Positions 8,094 to 10,436 of a stretch of 16,082 nucleotides of DNA are shown piece by piece. The first letter of the stretch is position 1; each line of letters opens with the position of its first letter. The notes beneath the pieces were generated by a model. That model searched no databases, was not told the origin of the DNA, and saw only the letters and a program-made list of their open reading frames with translations. Made by a program: the position numbers and the translations under genes. Origin of the DNA: Baffinella frigidus (taxonomy: Eukaryota; Cryptophyceae; Cryptomonadales; Baffinellaceae); the NCBI GenBank assembly GCA_026770585.1, contig MU646982.1:61478-77559 (forward strand). Reading direction: 5' to 3'.

Positions 8094-10436
8094 AACACCT
8101 TTGTCACTACCAACACAGCCGCTGTCAGACGCATCAAGTTGATGCTTCGACGTCATAGGTTGAACACCGTCTCGTTCGTTCGCTGTTTTAATATATTCCT
8201 TATCTTCCTTATTTATTATTCCTTATCTCCCTTATCTTCCTTATCTTCCTCTTAATCCTTTTAATATATTCTTTTCTCAGGCCAGAGTGCCAGGGTCTCC
8301 GCCCTTGCTGCATCCTGGCTCAGTCCCACTTAGATTCGGGCTCGCCATCATTTCGCAACCCCCAAAATTTCACAGGTAAGTTTCACGGGGGGGATGTCAA
8401 AATTCACCTGTGACTTTTCGGGGGGGGGCAAAATAATGGCGAGCCCAAATTTACTGGGACAGAGGTAGGCATCGGGTTTCGTGTTTCGTGTTTCGTGCTT
8501 TGTGTTTCGTGTTTCGTGTTTCGTGTTCGGACCGCGTCGCCCGGGTCTGGGAAGTCGCCGCCCTCGCTGCCAATCCGGAGCCCAAACTCAGGCAGAGCTA
8601 AGTCCACGCAGACCTACCCGATGAAACATGCCCTCCACCTCTGAGGGGTCCGAAGTGGACTCACCGACTTCTTTTCTCAAGGAAGATGTGTACGGAGACG
8701 GCGCCCTGATCGGGCAACTCCCGATCAGTACAAATCGAACTTTGGAACTGGTCTCGGTAAGTCCAATTCGGAGTCCTGGTGGGAGACGGTTCGGACCTGG
8801 CTGGGATGGGGCGGCGCGTCGTGCCGTGGAACTCCAGTACACATCAAACGACCAAAAACGGCGATTTGGTCCGGTTCGGACCTTGATGGGATGGGGTGGC
8901 GCGTCGTGCCGTGGAACTCGCTGTCGCCCAGCCCTGCATCCACGAACGAGACCGGCGGCCCCTGCGAAGGCGAGGTATCCGTACCATTTAGCATTTAATT
9001 AGGAGGCCTAATTCAATTTGCTATGCCCTAACTAATTTCTCCTATTCGTGGAACTCGCTGTTGGCGAGCCCCGCATCCTCGAATGAGGCCGGTAGCGCCT
9101 GCGACGCGTTAAGATGGTTTCATTGGGGTTTCCCCTCGAAGCGTGAGCTTCCTAGCTCAGAGCACCGCGAACTCTCAAGTTCGCCCCCCCTGATATTTTC
9201 ATGGTTAGTCACCGCGCCTGCGACGCGCCCGGTTCATCAACCCAAAACCCGAAACCCGAAACCTTCAACTGCAGGTAGAAACCCAAGCCCTAAACCCTAC
9301 ACCCTACACCAGACTCTAAACCACAACTAGATCCTCGCAGGCCTGTCTCTCTCGCTCTCTCGCTCTCTCTCGCTCTCTCTCTTTCTCTCTCTCTCTCTCT
9401 CGCGACGGGAAGCGGGCCCGGTTCATGGCTGGGGTGCGTGGCTGGGGTGCGTGCCAGCCACCAGGACTCCGAAGTGCACTCACCCAGTTCGTTTCCAAAG
9501 GTCCATTTGTACCAGGGAGTTTCATCGCGTTCCATAATAGAATTAATCTCGGGAACTGTCCTTCTCAACGATTCTTGGTACAAATCCAGATATTTTAAAG
9601 CCCTAAAAGTACGAATATTTTACAACACAAAAATTTCTTGGTACATCTTCGTTTAGAAGGACATTTCTGAGATTAATTCTATTTGGTGCTGGGGCTAAGT
9701 TGCCCTGATAGGCAACTTCTCAATACAAATCGTAGGACGGGAGCGAACTCGGCAAGTCCATTTCAGAGTCCTGGTAGAGCGGCTGAGATGCGTGTACAGG
9801 GCTTGTCCGTCAAGGAAGGAGTGCGTGTGATGAGGCGGCGGGATTCGAGGAGAGGTCGCTTTTACAGGAGAGGCGGGGCGCGGTTTTCTCGAGACGTGTG
9901 GGGACCGCCTAAGGAGAGGGCGGAGGCACGCACCTGCCCAGACGTCGCGGGTGAGTCCCACGCGCGCTGCTCCCCGCCGCTCGGAACGGAAAAGGCTTGC
10001 GGCCAGGAGGTGATGTTGCAGCGGGTGAGCGTCGGGAGGGAGGGGTCTGCTGTGTGGATCGGCCAGCAGCCCCCTGTGCGCGTCAATGGCGCGTGCTGCG
10101 CGCGCACCTGAGTAGGGGTGCAGGTTTCAGCGCTCAGGACACCGAGGTAAGGGTCCGGGGCTTCGGGTTCCGCACCGTGAGCTTGCGGCGCCGGAAGCGG
10201 ATTTCACCGTCCGACACATGCCTTCCCGGGACCAGCACGATCACGTCGTAGTCCCACGCGTTGTCGATCGCCGCCTGGACGCGCAGGAACGGCCGCTCCT
10301 CCGACCCGTCCGCGTCCACGTCGTCCCCGGCGGGCGACACGAAGACCTCCCCCGCGCCAGCGGCGCTGATGAACACGGAAAGGAGCAGCAGCGATATTTT
10401 TACAGTGCGGCCCATGGACCGTCCCCACGTCGCCAT
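324..10436 (-). CDS. secreted right-handed beta-helix (Pmp-like) protein, multi-exon gene model
   Basis: Spliced model, minus strand: 10176-10436, 9934-10107, 8882-8961, 7681-7755, 7031-7067, 6122-6184, 5984-6019, 5840-5901, 5544-5639, 4100-4181, 3133-3192, 2803-2875, 2536-2598, 2107-2150. These total 1206 bases (402 codons) and every junction is phase-compatible. Continuation through 983-1057 (or 1394-1432), 794-841 and 324-353 is also in phase. The product has a signal peptide, a DUF1565-like N-terminus and serial rungs: FLNNTG, GGAVLIQ, CEFSGN, GGALYL, CDFYANTA, GGAVF. GGA[ILV] and FxxN are the hallmarks of Pmp-type parallel beta-helix repeats. It is expected to be extracellular or cell-surface; any enzyme activity is unknown. 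About 85% of the span is intron. Many partial exon copies lie in the introns, so the exact exon set needs transcripts. Confidence 0.65.
525..538 (-). pseudogene. relic exon 3' end with donor
   Basis: The minus strand reads GCGTCTTTCCCTCG followed by GTCCGC. It copies the 3' end and donor of exon 794-841 and is embedded in telomere-like repeat. Confidence 0.6.
653..666 (-). pseudogene. relic exon 3' end with donor
   Basis: The minus strand reads GCGTCTTTCTCTCG followed by GTCCGC, a second copy of the 794-841 exon end and its donor. It is flanked on both sides by telomere-like repeat. Confidence 0.6.
794..841 (-). CDS. beta-helix exon (DGGAVLVAGDARVFLS)
   Basis: The acceptor is CTCTCGGACACAG on the minus strand and the donor is TCG|GTCCGT. 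The exon has 16 codons, phase 0 in and out. The GGAV rung motif is a Pmp-like signature. Splicing onward to 353 gives an in-frame join to ACTLHNNTA. It is a paralogous copy of exons at 983-1057 and 1394-1432. Confidence 0.55.
855..912. repeat. short telomere-like tract
   Basis: GGGTTTTAGGGTTTACGGG-type degenerate repeats fill the intron upstream of the acceptor at 842. Confidence 0.7.
983..1057 (-). CDS. beta-helix exon (GGAVLVAGDAGFLNKTA)
   Basis: An acceptor CTTGAACACAG follows CCCTAAAACC repeat. The exon enters in phase 0 and reads DGGAVLVAGDAG then FLNKTANTPP. The donor is uncertain: CAA|GTGCAC at 982/983 keeps phase 0, and ACAC|GTCAAG is an alternative. It fits in phase after exon 2107-2150. 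It may be an alternative to, or duplicate of, 1394-1432 and 794-841. Confidence 0.5.
1070..1232. repeat. telomere-like tracts flanking a GC-rich island
   Basis: Tracts at about 1073-1128 and 1183-1232 are GGGTTTAGGGTT-like with TTTCGGG variants. The 50-base GC-rich piece between them (GGACACAGGACCGCGCGG...) resembles acceptor-side exon relics but gives no clear coding match. Confidence 0.6.
1352..1393. repeat. perfect 21-bp tandem duplication inside an exon copy
   Basis: Positions 1352-1372 are repeated exactly at 1373-1393. On the minus strand this duplicates seven codons (LEKTACK) in frame, a fresh slippage event inside the FLEKTA rung. Confidence 0.9.
1394..1432 (-). CDS. beta-helix exon copy (DEGAVLVAGDAGFLEKT)
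   Basis: The minus-strand acceptor GTGGACTCAG precedes DEGAVLVAGDAGFLE, entering in phase 0. The open frame runs on through the 21-bp duplication to about 1187. It lies nearest to exon 2107-2150, whose exit phase matches, giving SAQ then DEGAVLVAGDAG. No convincing donor was located, so the 3' end is undefined. Confidence 0.45.
1440..1496. repeat. short telomere-like tract
   Basis: GGTTTTAGGGTTTAAGGGTTGAGG-like degenerate repeats lie just upstream (minus sense) of the acceptor at 1433. Confidence 0.65.
1617..1671. repeat. GA/CT microsatellite
   Basis: A (GA)n tract with occasional GACA, bounded by C and G runs. The CT strand is the sense strand of the beta-helix gene, like the CT tracts just before acceptors at 7756 and 8004, but here no AG follows directly. 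Confidence 0.9.
1798..1815 (-). pseudogene. relic exon 3' end with donor
   Basis: The minus strand reads GAGCACCACTCTGCCCAG then GTTCCG. This is the third copy of the exon end seen at 1950 and 2107; the rest of the exon is not recognisable. Confidence 0.5.
1950..1991 (-). pseudogene. beta-helix exon copy (ISDSNPFLHHSAQ)
   Basis: A close copy of 2107-2150 reading AISDSNPFLHHSAQ before a donor CAG|GTTCCC. The acceptor AG has been replaced (GTGGCG), so it would not splice as a normal internal exon. Confidence 0.5.
2107..2150 (-). CDS. beta-helix exon (PSISDSAFLHHSAQ)
   Basis: The acceptor is GGTGGTGGCAG and the donor CAG|GTCGTC. The 44 bases enter in phase 1 and leave in phase 0, exactly bridging exon 2536-2598 (exits phase 1) and the DEGAV/DGGAV exons (enter phase 0). 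SISDSAFLHHSA is a classic beta-helix rung. Confidence 0.65.
2141..2397. repeat. direct repeat of an acceptor region around a 180-bp insert
   Basis: About 40 bases at 2141-2181 recur, diverged, at 2359-2397. Both contain the minus-strand acceptor GGCAG|GGCC; the second reads GPAITSGT after it. The AT-rich insert between them (2183-2355) holds a 14-base palindrome CATATACGTATATG and a small hairpin, ACTGC-TTTC-GCAGT. Confidence 0.65.
2396..2534. repeat. telomere-like array (TTTAGGG then TGTAGGG)
   Basis: A clean run of GGGTTTA units grades into GGGTGTA units. On the minus strand it begins immediately after the GTAACC donor of exon 2536-2598, so the start of that intron is essentially all repeat. 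Confidence 0.9.
2536..2598 (-). CDS. beta-helix exon (CDFYANTATRGGAVFATGES)
   Basis: The acceptor is CACCCTGCACCAG and the donor G|GTAACC. The 63 bases (21 codons) are symmetric, phase 1 in and out. It contains both Pmp hallmarks in order: CxFxxNTA (CDFYANTA), then GGAVF. This is one of the clearest exons in the window. A fragment of its acceptor side recurs at 2647-2660. Confidence 0.75.
2664..2700. repeat. 8-bp tandem repeat (GGGTGTTC)
   Basis: Four to five units of CGGGTGTT in tandem. It is a distinct 8-mer drift product next to the 7-mer telomere-like arrays and lies inside the intron 2599-2802. Confidence 0.85.
2803..2875 (-). CDS. beta-helix exon (GGALYLMDEVVPVLQ)
   Basis: The acceptor is CTGCACTTCACCCACAG and the donor CAAG|GTAATC. 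The 73 bases enter phase 0 and leave phase 1. The reading is GSNPYTLHQ then GGALYLMDEVVPVLQ, which joins in frame to GCDFYANTA of the next exon. A nearer acceptor (CTTCATCAG, exon start 2848) is possible. Confidence 0.7.
2900..3112. repeat. TTTCGGG array with 81-bp tandem duplication
   Basis: TTTCGGG/TAACGGG units flank two copies, 81 bases apart, of a segment starting at TGTGAACGGATATCC (2961 and 3042). Each copy has short inverted arms GGATAT/ATATCC. On the minus strand both read RGGYLLVLNGYPF-like, possibly old rung copies, but no acceptor AG precedes them. It fills the intron 2876-3132. Confidence 0.75.
3133..3192 (-). CDS. beta-helix exon (GEEGAARFSSCEFSGNYAQE)
   Basis: The acceptor is GGCGTTTTCAG and the donor GAG|GTCAGC. 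The exon has exactly 20 codons, phase 0 in and out. FSSCEFSGNYAQ is a typical FxxN rung. It splices in frame from GGAVLIQ of exon 4100-4181 and into GSNPYTLH of exon 2803-2875. Confidence 0.75.
3190..3305. repeat. GAAAACGCCGTTCGAAAAGGGG repeat units
   Basis: Units of roughly 30 bases (CCCCTGAAAACGCCGTC..GAAAGGGGGGTAAG) occur at 3190 and 3224 and reappear at about 3425, 4010, 4037 and 4059. On the minus strand each contains the intron-end sequence GGCGTTTTCAG, so these are echoes of the acceptor at 3193. Confidence 0.7.
3306..3625. repeat. telomere-like array, TTTCGGG/TTTGGGT variants
   Basis: Long runs of TTTCGGG and TTTGGGT on the plus strand (AAACCCG/AAACCCA in the sense of the minus gene). 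Every frame is open only because of the repeat (FRVSGFGFRV or NPKPETRNPK peptides), which I do not regard as coding. It forms most of the intron 3193-4099. Confidence 0.85.
3645..3679 (-). pseudogene. beta-helix exon copy (FVGLRGAVLLQ)
   Basis: Acceptor GATATGCAG and donor CTCCAG|GTTCAA bound 35 bases. FVGLRGAVLLQ is readable only with phase 1 entry, which does not match the previous exon's phase 0 exit. It looks like 3817-3881 with 27 in-frame bases missing. Confidence 0.5.
3817..3881 (-). pseudogene. beta-helix exon copy (FGLRGFTITSKRGGAVLIQ)
   Basis: Acceptor CTATCTTAG and donor CAG|GTTCCA bound 65 bases reading STFGLRGFTITSKRGGAVLIQ in two pieces: STFGLRGFTITSK and RGGAVLIQ. The coding quality is good, but its phase 1 entry is incompatible with 4100-4181 (exits phase 0). 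It may be an alternative exon or a duplicate. It contains a small hairpin TTTACTA-GTGA-TAGTAAA. Confidence 0.5.
3958..4015 (-). pseudogene. beta-helix exon copy, 5' truncated
   Basis: The minus strand reads GVRFLNNTGGQRSGALLIQ before donor CAG|GTGCAA. It is nearly identical to 4100-4181, but the first third, including the acceptor, is replaced by CCCGTTTTCGGGC. Confidence 0.6.
4100..4181 (-). CDS. beta-helix exon (YGARAVLAGVRFLNNTG...GGAVLIQ)
   Basis: The acceptor CCCTAAACCCTCTGGGGGCAG lies on telomere-like repeat; the donor is CAG|GTCCAC. The 82 bases enter phase 2 and leave phase 0. It carries both FxxN (FLNN) and GGAV motifs and is the only complete member of at least six copies between 3.9 and 5.4 kb. 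It joins in phase from 5544-5639 and to 3133-3192. Confidence 0.7.
4257..4289 (-). pseudogene. beta-helix exon copy split by a TA-flanked element
   Basis: The minus strand reads YGARAVLAGVH then stop, the 5' half of the 4100-4181 exon type. Its acceptor side is separated by the 223-bp foldback at 4291-4513: the CCGTACCT junction seen in intact copies is here CCGTA, element, CCTTATCC. Confidence 0.6.
4291..4513. mobile_element. MITE-like foldback with TA target duplication
   Basis: Terminal inverted repeats begin TTGTACTTTTCGGG at 4291 and end CCCGAAAAGTACAA at 4513. They are perfect for about 28 bases and continue imperfectly (GGTCGGG tracts). TA flanks both ends (4289-4290, 4514-4515), as in Tc1/mariner-related MITEs. 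The host site is known from paralogous exon copies (CCCCGTACCT). No coding capacity. Confidence 0.85.
4618..4645 (-). pseudogene. beta-helix exon fragment (LVRFLNTTGQK)
   Basis: The minus strand reads LVRFLNTTGQKRLE, the middle of the YGARAV...FLNNTG exon type. Both splice junctions are missing. Confidence 0.45.
4655..4680. repeat. telomere-like tract in reversed orientation
   Basis: CCCTAAACCCTAACCC is on the plus strand here, opposite to every other array in the left 9 kb. It is a short local inversion within the exon-copy cluster. Confidence 0.7.
4675..4709 (-). pseudogene. beta-helix exon copy, 5' part
   Basis: Acceptor CCCTCTGGGGGCAG precedes HGARALLAGVHKG and then a stop in repeat. 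It keeps the repeat-acceptor-exon junction but loses the second half. A still shorter acceptor piece (CTCTGGGGGTAG|GTGCGGGG) lies at about 4766-4778. Confidence 0.5.
4818..4878 (-). pseudogene. beta-helix exon copy (YGAHAVLDGVRVPPKHT)
   Basis: An acceptor GTGGGGGGGCAG precedes YGAHAVLDGVRV, then PPKHTRENK and a stop at 4818. The FLNNTG rung is replaced by PPKHT through a small frame-shifting change. The same altered form occurs at about 5385-5425. Confidence 0.5.
4961..5222. repeat. 131-bp tandem duplication with two hairpins per unit
   Basis: The unit starting GGTCCCTCCCCGATGCGTGAA at 4961 repeats at 5092. Each unit has a stem of about 17 bp (CCCCGATG.GTGAA / TTCACATCGGAGGGG) and a GC-rich hairpin (CAAGCC...GGCTTG). 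The 131-bp period is not a multiple of three and no gene was recognised. The right end merges into the exon copy at 5229. Confidence 0.85.
5229..5282 (-). pseudogene. beta-helix exon copy (YGAWAVLSGVRFLNNTGRKG)
   Basis: Repeat-derived acceptor CACCCTCTGGGGGCAG, phase 2 entry, then YGAWAVLSGVRFLNNTG. It is in phase after exon 5544-5639 and could be used instead of 4100-4181. Its GGAVLIQ half and donor are replaced by the 131-bp hairpin unit. Confidence 0.5.
5295..5540. repeat. telomere-like arrays (TGTAGGG, TGCAGGG, TTTAGGG)
   Basis: Seven near-perfect GGGTGTA units at 5295-5345 are followed by mixed units to 5540. They are interrupted at about 5380-5425 by an exon fragment (minus GVRLPPKHTG). 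It is part of the intron preceding exon 4100-4181. Confidence 0.85.
5544..5639 (-). CDS. beta-helix exon (CLFANGRSHVTVVDSAFS...GGGAVTLG)
   Basis: The acceptor is AAACCCTAG|G, made of the telomere-like repeat itself; the donor is GG|GTACGG. The exon has 96 bases (32 codons), symmetric phase 2. HVTVVDSAFSFCKATAGGGAV is a textbook beta-helix rung, here split as HVTVVDSAFSFC and KATAGGGAV. Repeats begin within ten bases on both sides. Confidence 0.75.
5640..5830. repeat. telomere-like array, TTTGGGG then TTTAGGG
   Basis: Nearly uninterrupted GGGTTTG units grade into GGGTTTA. It is almost the entire 200-base intron between exons 5840-5901 and 5544-5639. Confidence 0.9.
5840..5901 (-). CDS. beta-helix exon (IIIRDLDIRGAPEKRK)
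   Basis: The acceptor AATTTCCTTTTCCTCAG is strong; the donor is GG|GTGCGC. The 62 bases enter phase 0 and leave phase 2. IIIRDLDIRG is the standard strand-strand pattern of right-handed beta-helices. It joins EGGE from the exon before it. Confidence 0.7.
5984..6019 (-). CDS. small beta-helix exon (RETLPLEGGE)
   Basis: The acceptor is GTTCCCCGCAG and the donor GAG|GTACCT. It has 12 codons, phase 0 in and out, reading RETLPLEGGE in its last ten. Introns on either side are 82 and 102 bases and are free of telomere-like repeat, probably the ancestral intron size. Confidence 0.55.
6064..6112. repeat. TTTGAATCA short tandem repeat
   Basis: Four imperfect units of TTTGAATCAG/TTTGATTTGAATC lie in the 102-base intron. 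Confidence 0.75.
6122..6184 (-). CDS. beta-helix exon (AGVNSNTTLVGARFLLLQGDE)
   Basis: The acceptor is GGGGCGGCAG and the donor GAG|GTTTCG. It has 21 codons, phase 0 in and out. It joins GNGNLQ from exon 7031-7067 to give NLQAGVNSNTTLVGARF. The acceptor and first nine codons are duplicated at 6283-6309. Confidence 0.65.
6239..6446. mobile_element. palindromic MITE family, partial and full copies
   Basis: CAATGAAAATCACTACA at about 6378 pairs with TGTAGTAAATTTCATTG ending at about 6446; the arms are 17 bases with two mismatches. The full unit starts near ATTTATCTCATAGGGAAAC at 6333. A half copy (CAATGAAATTTACTACA) lies at 6241. A second full copy is at 6773-6930. Confidence 0.7.
6283..6309 (-). 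CDS. duplicated beta-helix exon start (AGVNSNTAL)
   Basis: Same acceptor as 6185 (GGGGCGGCAG), nine codons AGVNSNTAL, then a strong donor CTC|GTAAGA. It is phase 0 on both sides, so it can be included or skipped without breaking the frame. Confidence 0.5.
6466..6500 (-). pseudogene. third copy of AGVNSNT exon, acceptor lost
   Basis: The minus strand reads AGVTSDTPLVGA. The acceptor CGGCAG has become TGGCTGG, so it is not a usable exon. Confidence 0.5.
6510..6772. other. intronic stretch, no clear feature
   Basis: Unique-looking sequence between exon copies. The minus strand is open for 117 codons (6411-6764) after an acceptor-like GGGATGGCAG at about 6755, reading YLPVLLKAGFPP early on. I see no family motif; it may be an exon of the beta-helix gene I cannot place. 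Confidence 0.3.
6773..6930. mobile_element. foldback element, second copy, with flanking direct repeats
   Basis: The left half (GGATTTATCTCATAGGGAAAC... ACTACACGAATAC) is the diverged reverse complement of the right half (...GTGTAGTAAATTTCATTG ... GTTTTCCTATGAAATCCC). It lies between direct repeats CCACATTGTAGCGGCGG (about 6760) and CCACATTATAGCGGTGG (about 6937). Confidence 0.7.
7031..7067 (-). CDS. beta-helix exon (CSLAFHGNGNLQ)
   Basis: The acceptor CCCTAAACCAG|G is repeat-derived; the donor GCAG|GTGAGC is near-consensus. The 37 bases enter phase 2 and leave phase 0. It joins in frame from exon 7681-7755 and to AGVNSNTT at 6184. Confidence 0.65.
7068..7310. repeat. telomere-like array, TTTAGTG/TTTCGGG variants
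   Basis: Units drift from GGGTTTA to TGTTTAG. Two pieces of exon donor sequence, CTTGG|GTAACTC (about 7252) and CTCTCGG|GTAACC (about 7288), copies of the 7681 donor, are embedded. Confidence 0.8.
7320..7680. repeat. telomere-like array, TTTCGGG variant
   Basis: Long GGGTTTCGGGTTTCGGG runs with GGTTCCGG and GGTTTTCGG variants. The array immediately follows the GTAACC donor of exon 7681-7755. All long open frames here are repeat artefacts. Confidence 0.9.
7420..7453 (-). pseudogene. beta-helix exon 3' end copy (NPEDWTCGALG)
   Basis: The minus strand reads NPEDWTCGALG before GG|GTAGAC, a copy of the second half and donor of 7681-7755 embedded in TTTCGGG repeat. Confidence 0.6.
7681..7755 (-). 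CDS. beta-helix gene exon (EGGDYADPGDAPRGNPEDW)
   Basis: The acceptor is a long CT tract ending TCTGGCAG; the donor is GG|GTAACC. The 75 bases have phase 2 in and out. It reads EGGDYADPGDAPRGNPEDW and then TCGPLG. This acidic, Gly/Pro-rich linker is present in four variants (7971, 8283, 8533). It joins 8882-8961 and 7031-7067 in phase. Confidence 0.65.
7761..7970. repeat. GA/GT compound microsatellite
   Basis: (GA)n interspersed with (GT)n. On the minus (sense) strand it is a CT/CA tract running up to the TGGCAG acceptor of exon 7681-7755, so it acts as an oversized polypyrimidine tract. Confidence 0.9.
7971..8003 (-). CDS. duplicate exon (EGGDCADPGD)
   Basis: CT tract, TGGCAG acceptor, phase 2 entry, EGGDCADPGD, and then a weak GG|GTCTCT donor inside the next microsatellite. 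It is a copy of 7681-7755, possibly an alternative exon. Confidence 0.4.
8011..8095. repeat. GA microsatellite
   Basis: (GA)n with AAAGAGAG units. Its CT strand leads into the acceptor at 8004. Confidence 0.9.
8184..8280. repeat. AT/pyrimidine-rich tract with CTTATCTTCC units
   Basis: TTCCTTATCTTCCTTAT-like units are bounded by direct repeats TTTTAATATATTC (8188 and 8260) and end TTTTCTCAG. No gene was recognised. It is unlike the rest of the window in base composition. Confidence 0.6.
8283..8307 (-). pseudogene. relic of EGGD exon
   Basis: The minus strand shows an acceptor GGATGCAG, then KGGDPGT, an internally deleted copy of the SEGGD exon start. Confidence 0.45.
8323..8460. mobile_element. 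138-bp foldback element
   Basis: GTCCCACTTAGATTCGGGCT at 8323 pairs with the sequence ending at 8460. Arms of about 58 bases include an exact GGGCTCGCCAT/ATGGCGAGCCC core and CACAGGT/ACCTGTG near the centre. It is inserted between two EGGD exon copies. Confidence 0.8.
8468..8528. repeat. TTTCGTG/TTTCGGG tract
   Basis: Eight units of GTTTCGT, another homogenised 7-mer variant of the telomere-like family, starting right after the donor of exon 8533-8566. Confidence 0.85.
8533..8566 (-). CDS. duplicate exon (EGGDFPDPGDA)
   Basis: Acceptor GGATTGGCAG, EGGDFPDPGDA, donor GCG|GTCCGA. The 34 bases enter phase 2 and leave phase 0. It can follow 8882-8961 but would then need a phase 0 acceptor next. 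It is an alternative or decayed copy of 7681-7755. Confidence 0.45.
8648..8786. mobile_element. foldback family A, copy 1
   Basis: Arms GGTCCGAAGTGGACTCACC (left) and the diverged reverse complement ending GGAGTCCTGG (right) enclose a perfect centre CTGATCGGG-CAACT-CCCGATCAG. Copy 2 of the same family is at 9438-9775. Confidence 0.7.
8797..8838 (-). pseudogene. exon 3' end copy (EFHGTTRRPIPA)
   Basis: The minus strand reads EFHGTTRRPIPA and then AG|GTCCGA, a copy of the end of 8882-8961 with the same donor. No acceptor precedes it. Confidence 0.55.
8882..8961 (-). CDS. beta-helix exon (PPVSFVDAGLGDSEFHGTT)
   Basis: The acceptor is CTCGCCTTCGCAG and the donor AG|GTCCGA. The 80 bases enter phase 0 and leave phase 2. 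GPPVSFVDAGLGDSEFHGTT is a beta-helix rung (strand, turn, SxF). It follows exon 9934-10107 in phase and joins the SEGGD exon. Confidence 0.65.
8985..9040. mobile_element. short AT-rich foldback
   Basis: TAGCATTTAATTAGG pairs with CCTAATTCAATTTGCTA around a central GGCC. It sits where the exon copy at 9042-9098 ends. Confidence 0.5.
9042..9098 (-). pseudogene. beta-helix exon copy (ALPASFEDAGLANSEFHE)
   Basis: Acceptor AACGCGTCGCAG precedes ALPASFEDAGLANSEFHE and a stop at 9042. It is a paralogue of 8882-8961 lacking the last third and the donor. Confidence 0.55.
9130..9217 (-). CDS. possible beta-helix exon (GGELESSRCSELGSSRFEG)
   Basis: Acceptor GGGCGCGTCGCAG at 9218 is the same as at 9099. 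Reading with phase 1 entry gives NHENIRGGELESSRC then SELGSSRFEGKPQ and a stop. The pattern is beta-helix-like, but no donor is evident and the phase does not match exon 9934-10107, so it may be a duplicate. Confidence 0.35.
9241..9410. repeat. inverted-polarity block: CCCTAAA and CT tract on plus strand
   Basis: CCCGAAACCCGAAACC, CCCTAAACCCTACACCC and a 60-base CT tract (9344-9402) all lie on the plus strand, opposite to the rest of the left arm. GCCCGGTTCAT occurs on both sides (about 9227 and 9416). A plus-sense mini-intron can be read: TGCAG|GTAGAA ... CCTCGCAG. Confidence 0.75.
9438..9775. mobile_element. foldback family A, copy 2, interrupted
   Basis: Left arm ACCAGGACTCCGAAGTGCAC (9460 on) and right arm ending CAGAGTCCTGGTAG (about 9776) match copy 1 at 8648-8786. 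The centre is split by an unrelated 148-bp foldback at 9536-9683. Confidence 0.7.
9536..9683. mobile_element. nested 148-bp foldback element
   Basis: AATAGAATTAATCTC at 9536 is the reverse complement of GAGATTAATTCTATT ending at 9683. Arms continue imperfectly through GTCCTTCT/AGAAGGAC for about 33 bases. It lies inside foldback family A copy 2, giving an order of insertion. Confidence 0.8.
9934..10107 (-). CDS. beta-helix gene, exon 2
   Basis: The acceptor is CACCCCTACTCAG and the donor CAG|GTGCGT. It has 58 codons, phase 0 in and out. The end of exon 1 plus the start of exon 2 reads KLTVRAQ, and later RCNITSWPQAFSVPSGGEQ. This is the usual region where such proteins switch from the N-terminal cap to the helix. 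The intron before it (10108-10175) is only 68 bases and has no telomere-like DNA. Confidence 0.55.
10176..10436 (-). CDS. beta-helix gene, exon 1 (signal peptide and N-terminal cap)
   Basis: The start Met at 10436 (or Met8 at 10415) is followed by a signal peptide: TVKISLLLLSVFISAAGAG, with cleavage likely near AGAG. Next comes EVFVSPAGDDVDADGSEERP, then FLRVQAAIDNAWDYDVIVLV PGRHVSDGEIRF. The pattern xVSPxGxD...G...PFxxxQxAID...VxVxPGxY...I is the DUF1565/pectate-lyase-fold N-terminus. Eighty-seven codons end at donor ACG|GTGCGG, phase 0. The open frame reads on for 13 codons to a stop if unspliced. It is divergent from the gene at 10691, with 254 bases between the starts. Confidence 0.75.

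Noticed and set aside
7670-8137. Long ORFs in GA/CT microsatellites (also 1461-2045, 1539-1994, 9290-9583)
   Set aside because: Low-complexity RERERE/SLSLSL peptides from dinucleotide repeats; the tracts fit intron ends.
9683-10111. 142-codon plus-strand ORF
   Set aside because: It is antisense to exon 2 of the beta-helix gene and starts in a foldback element; no recognisable domain.
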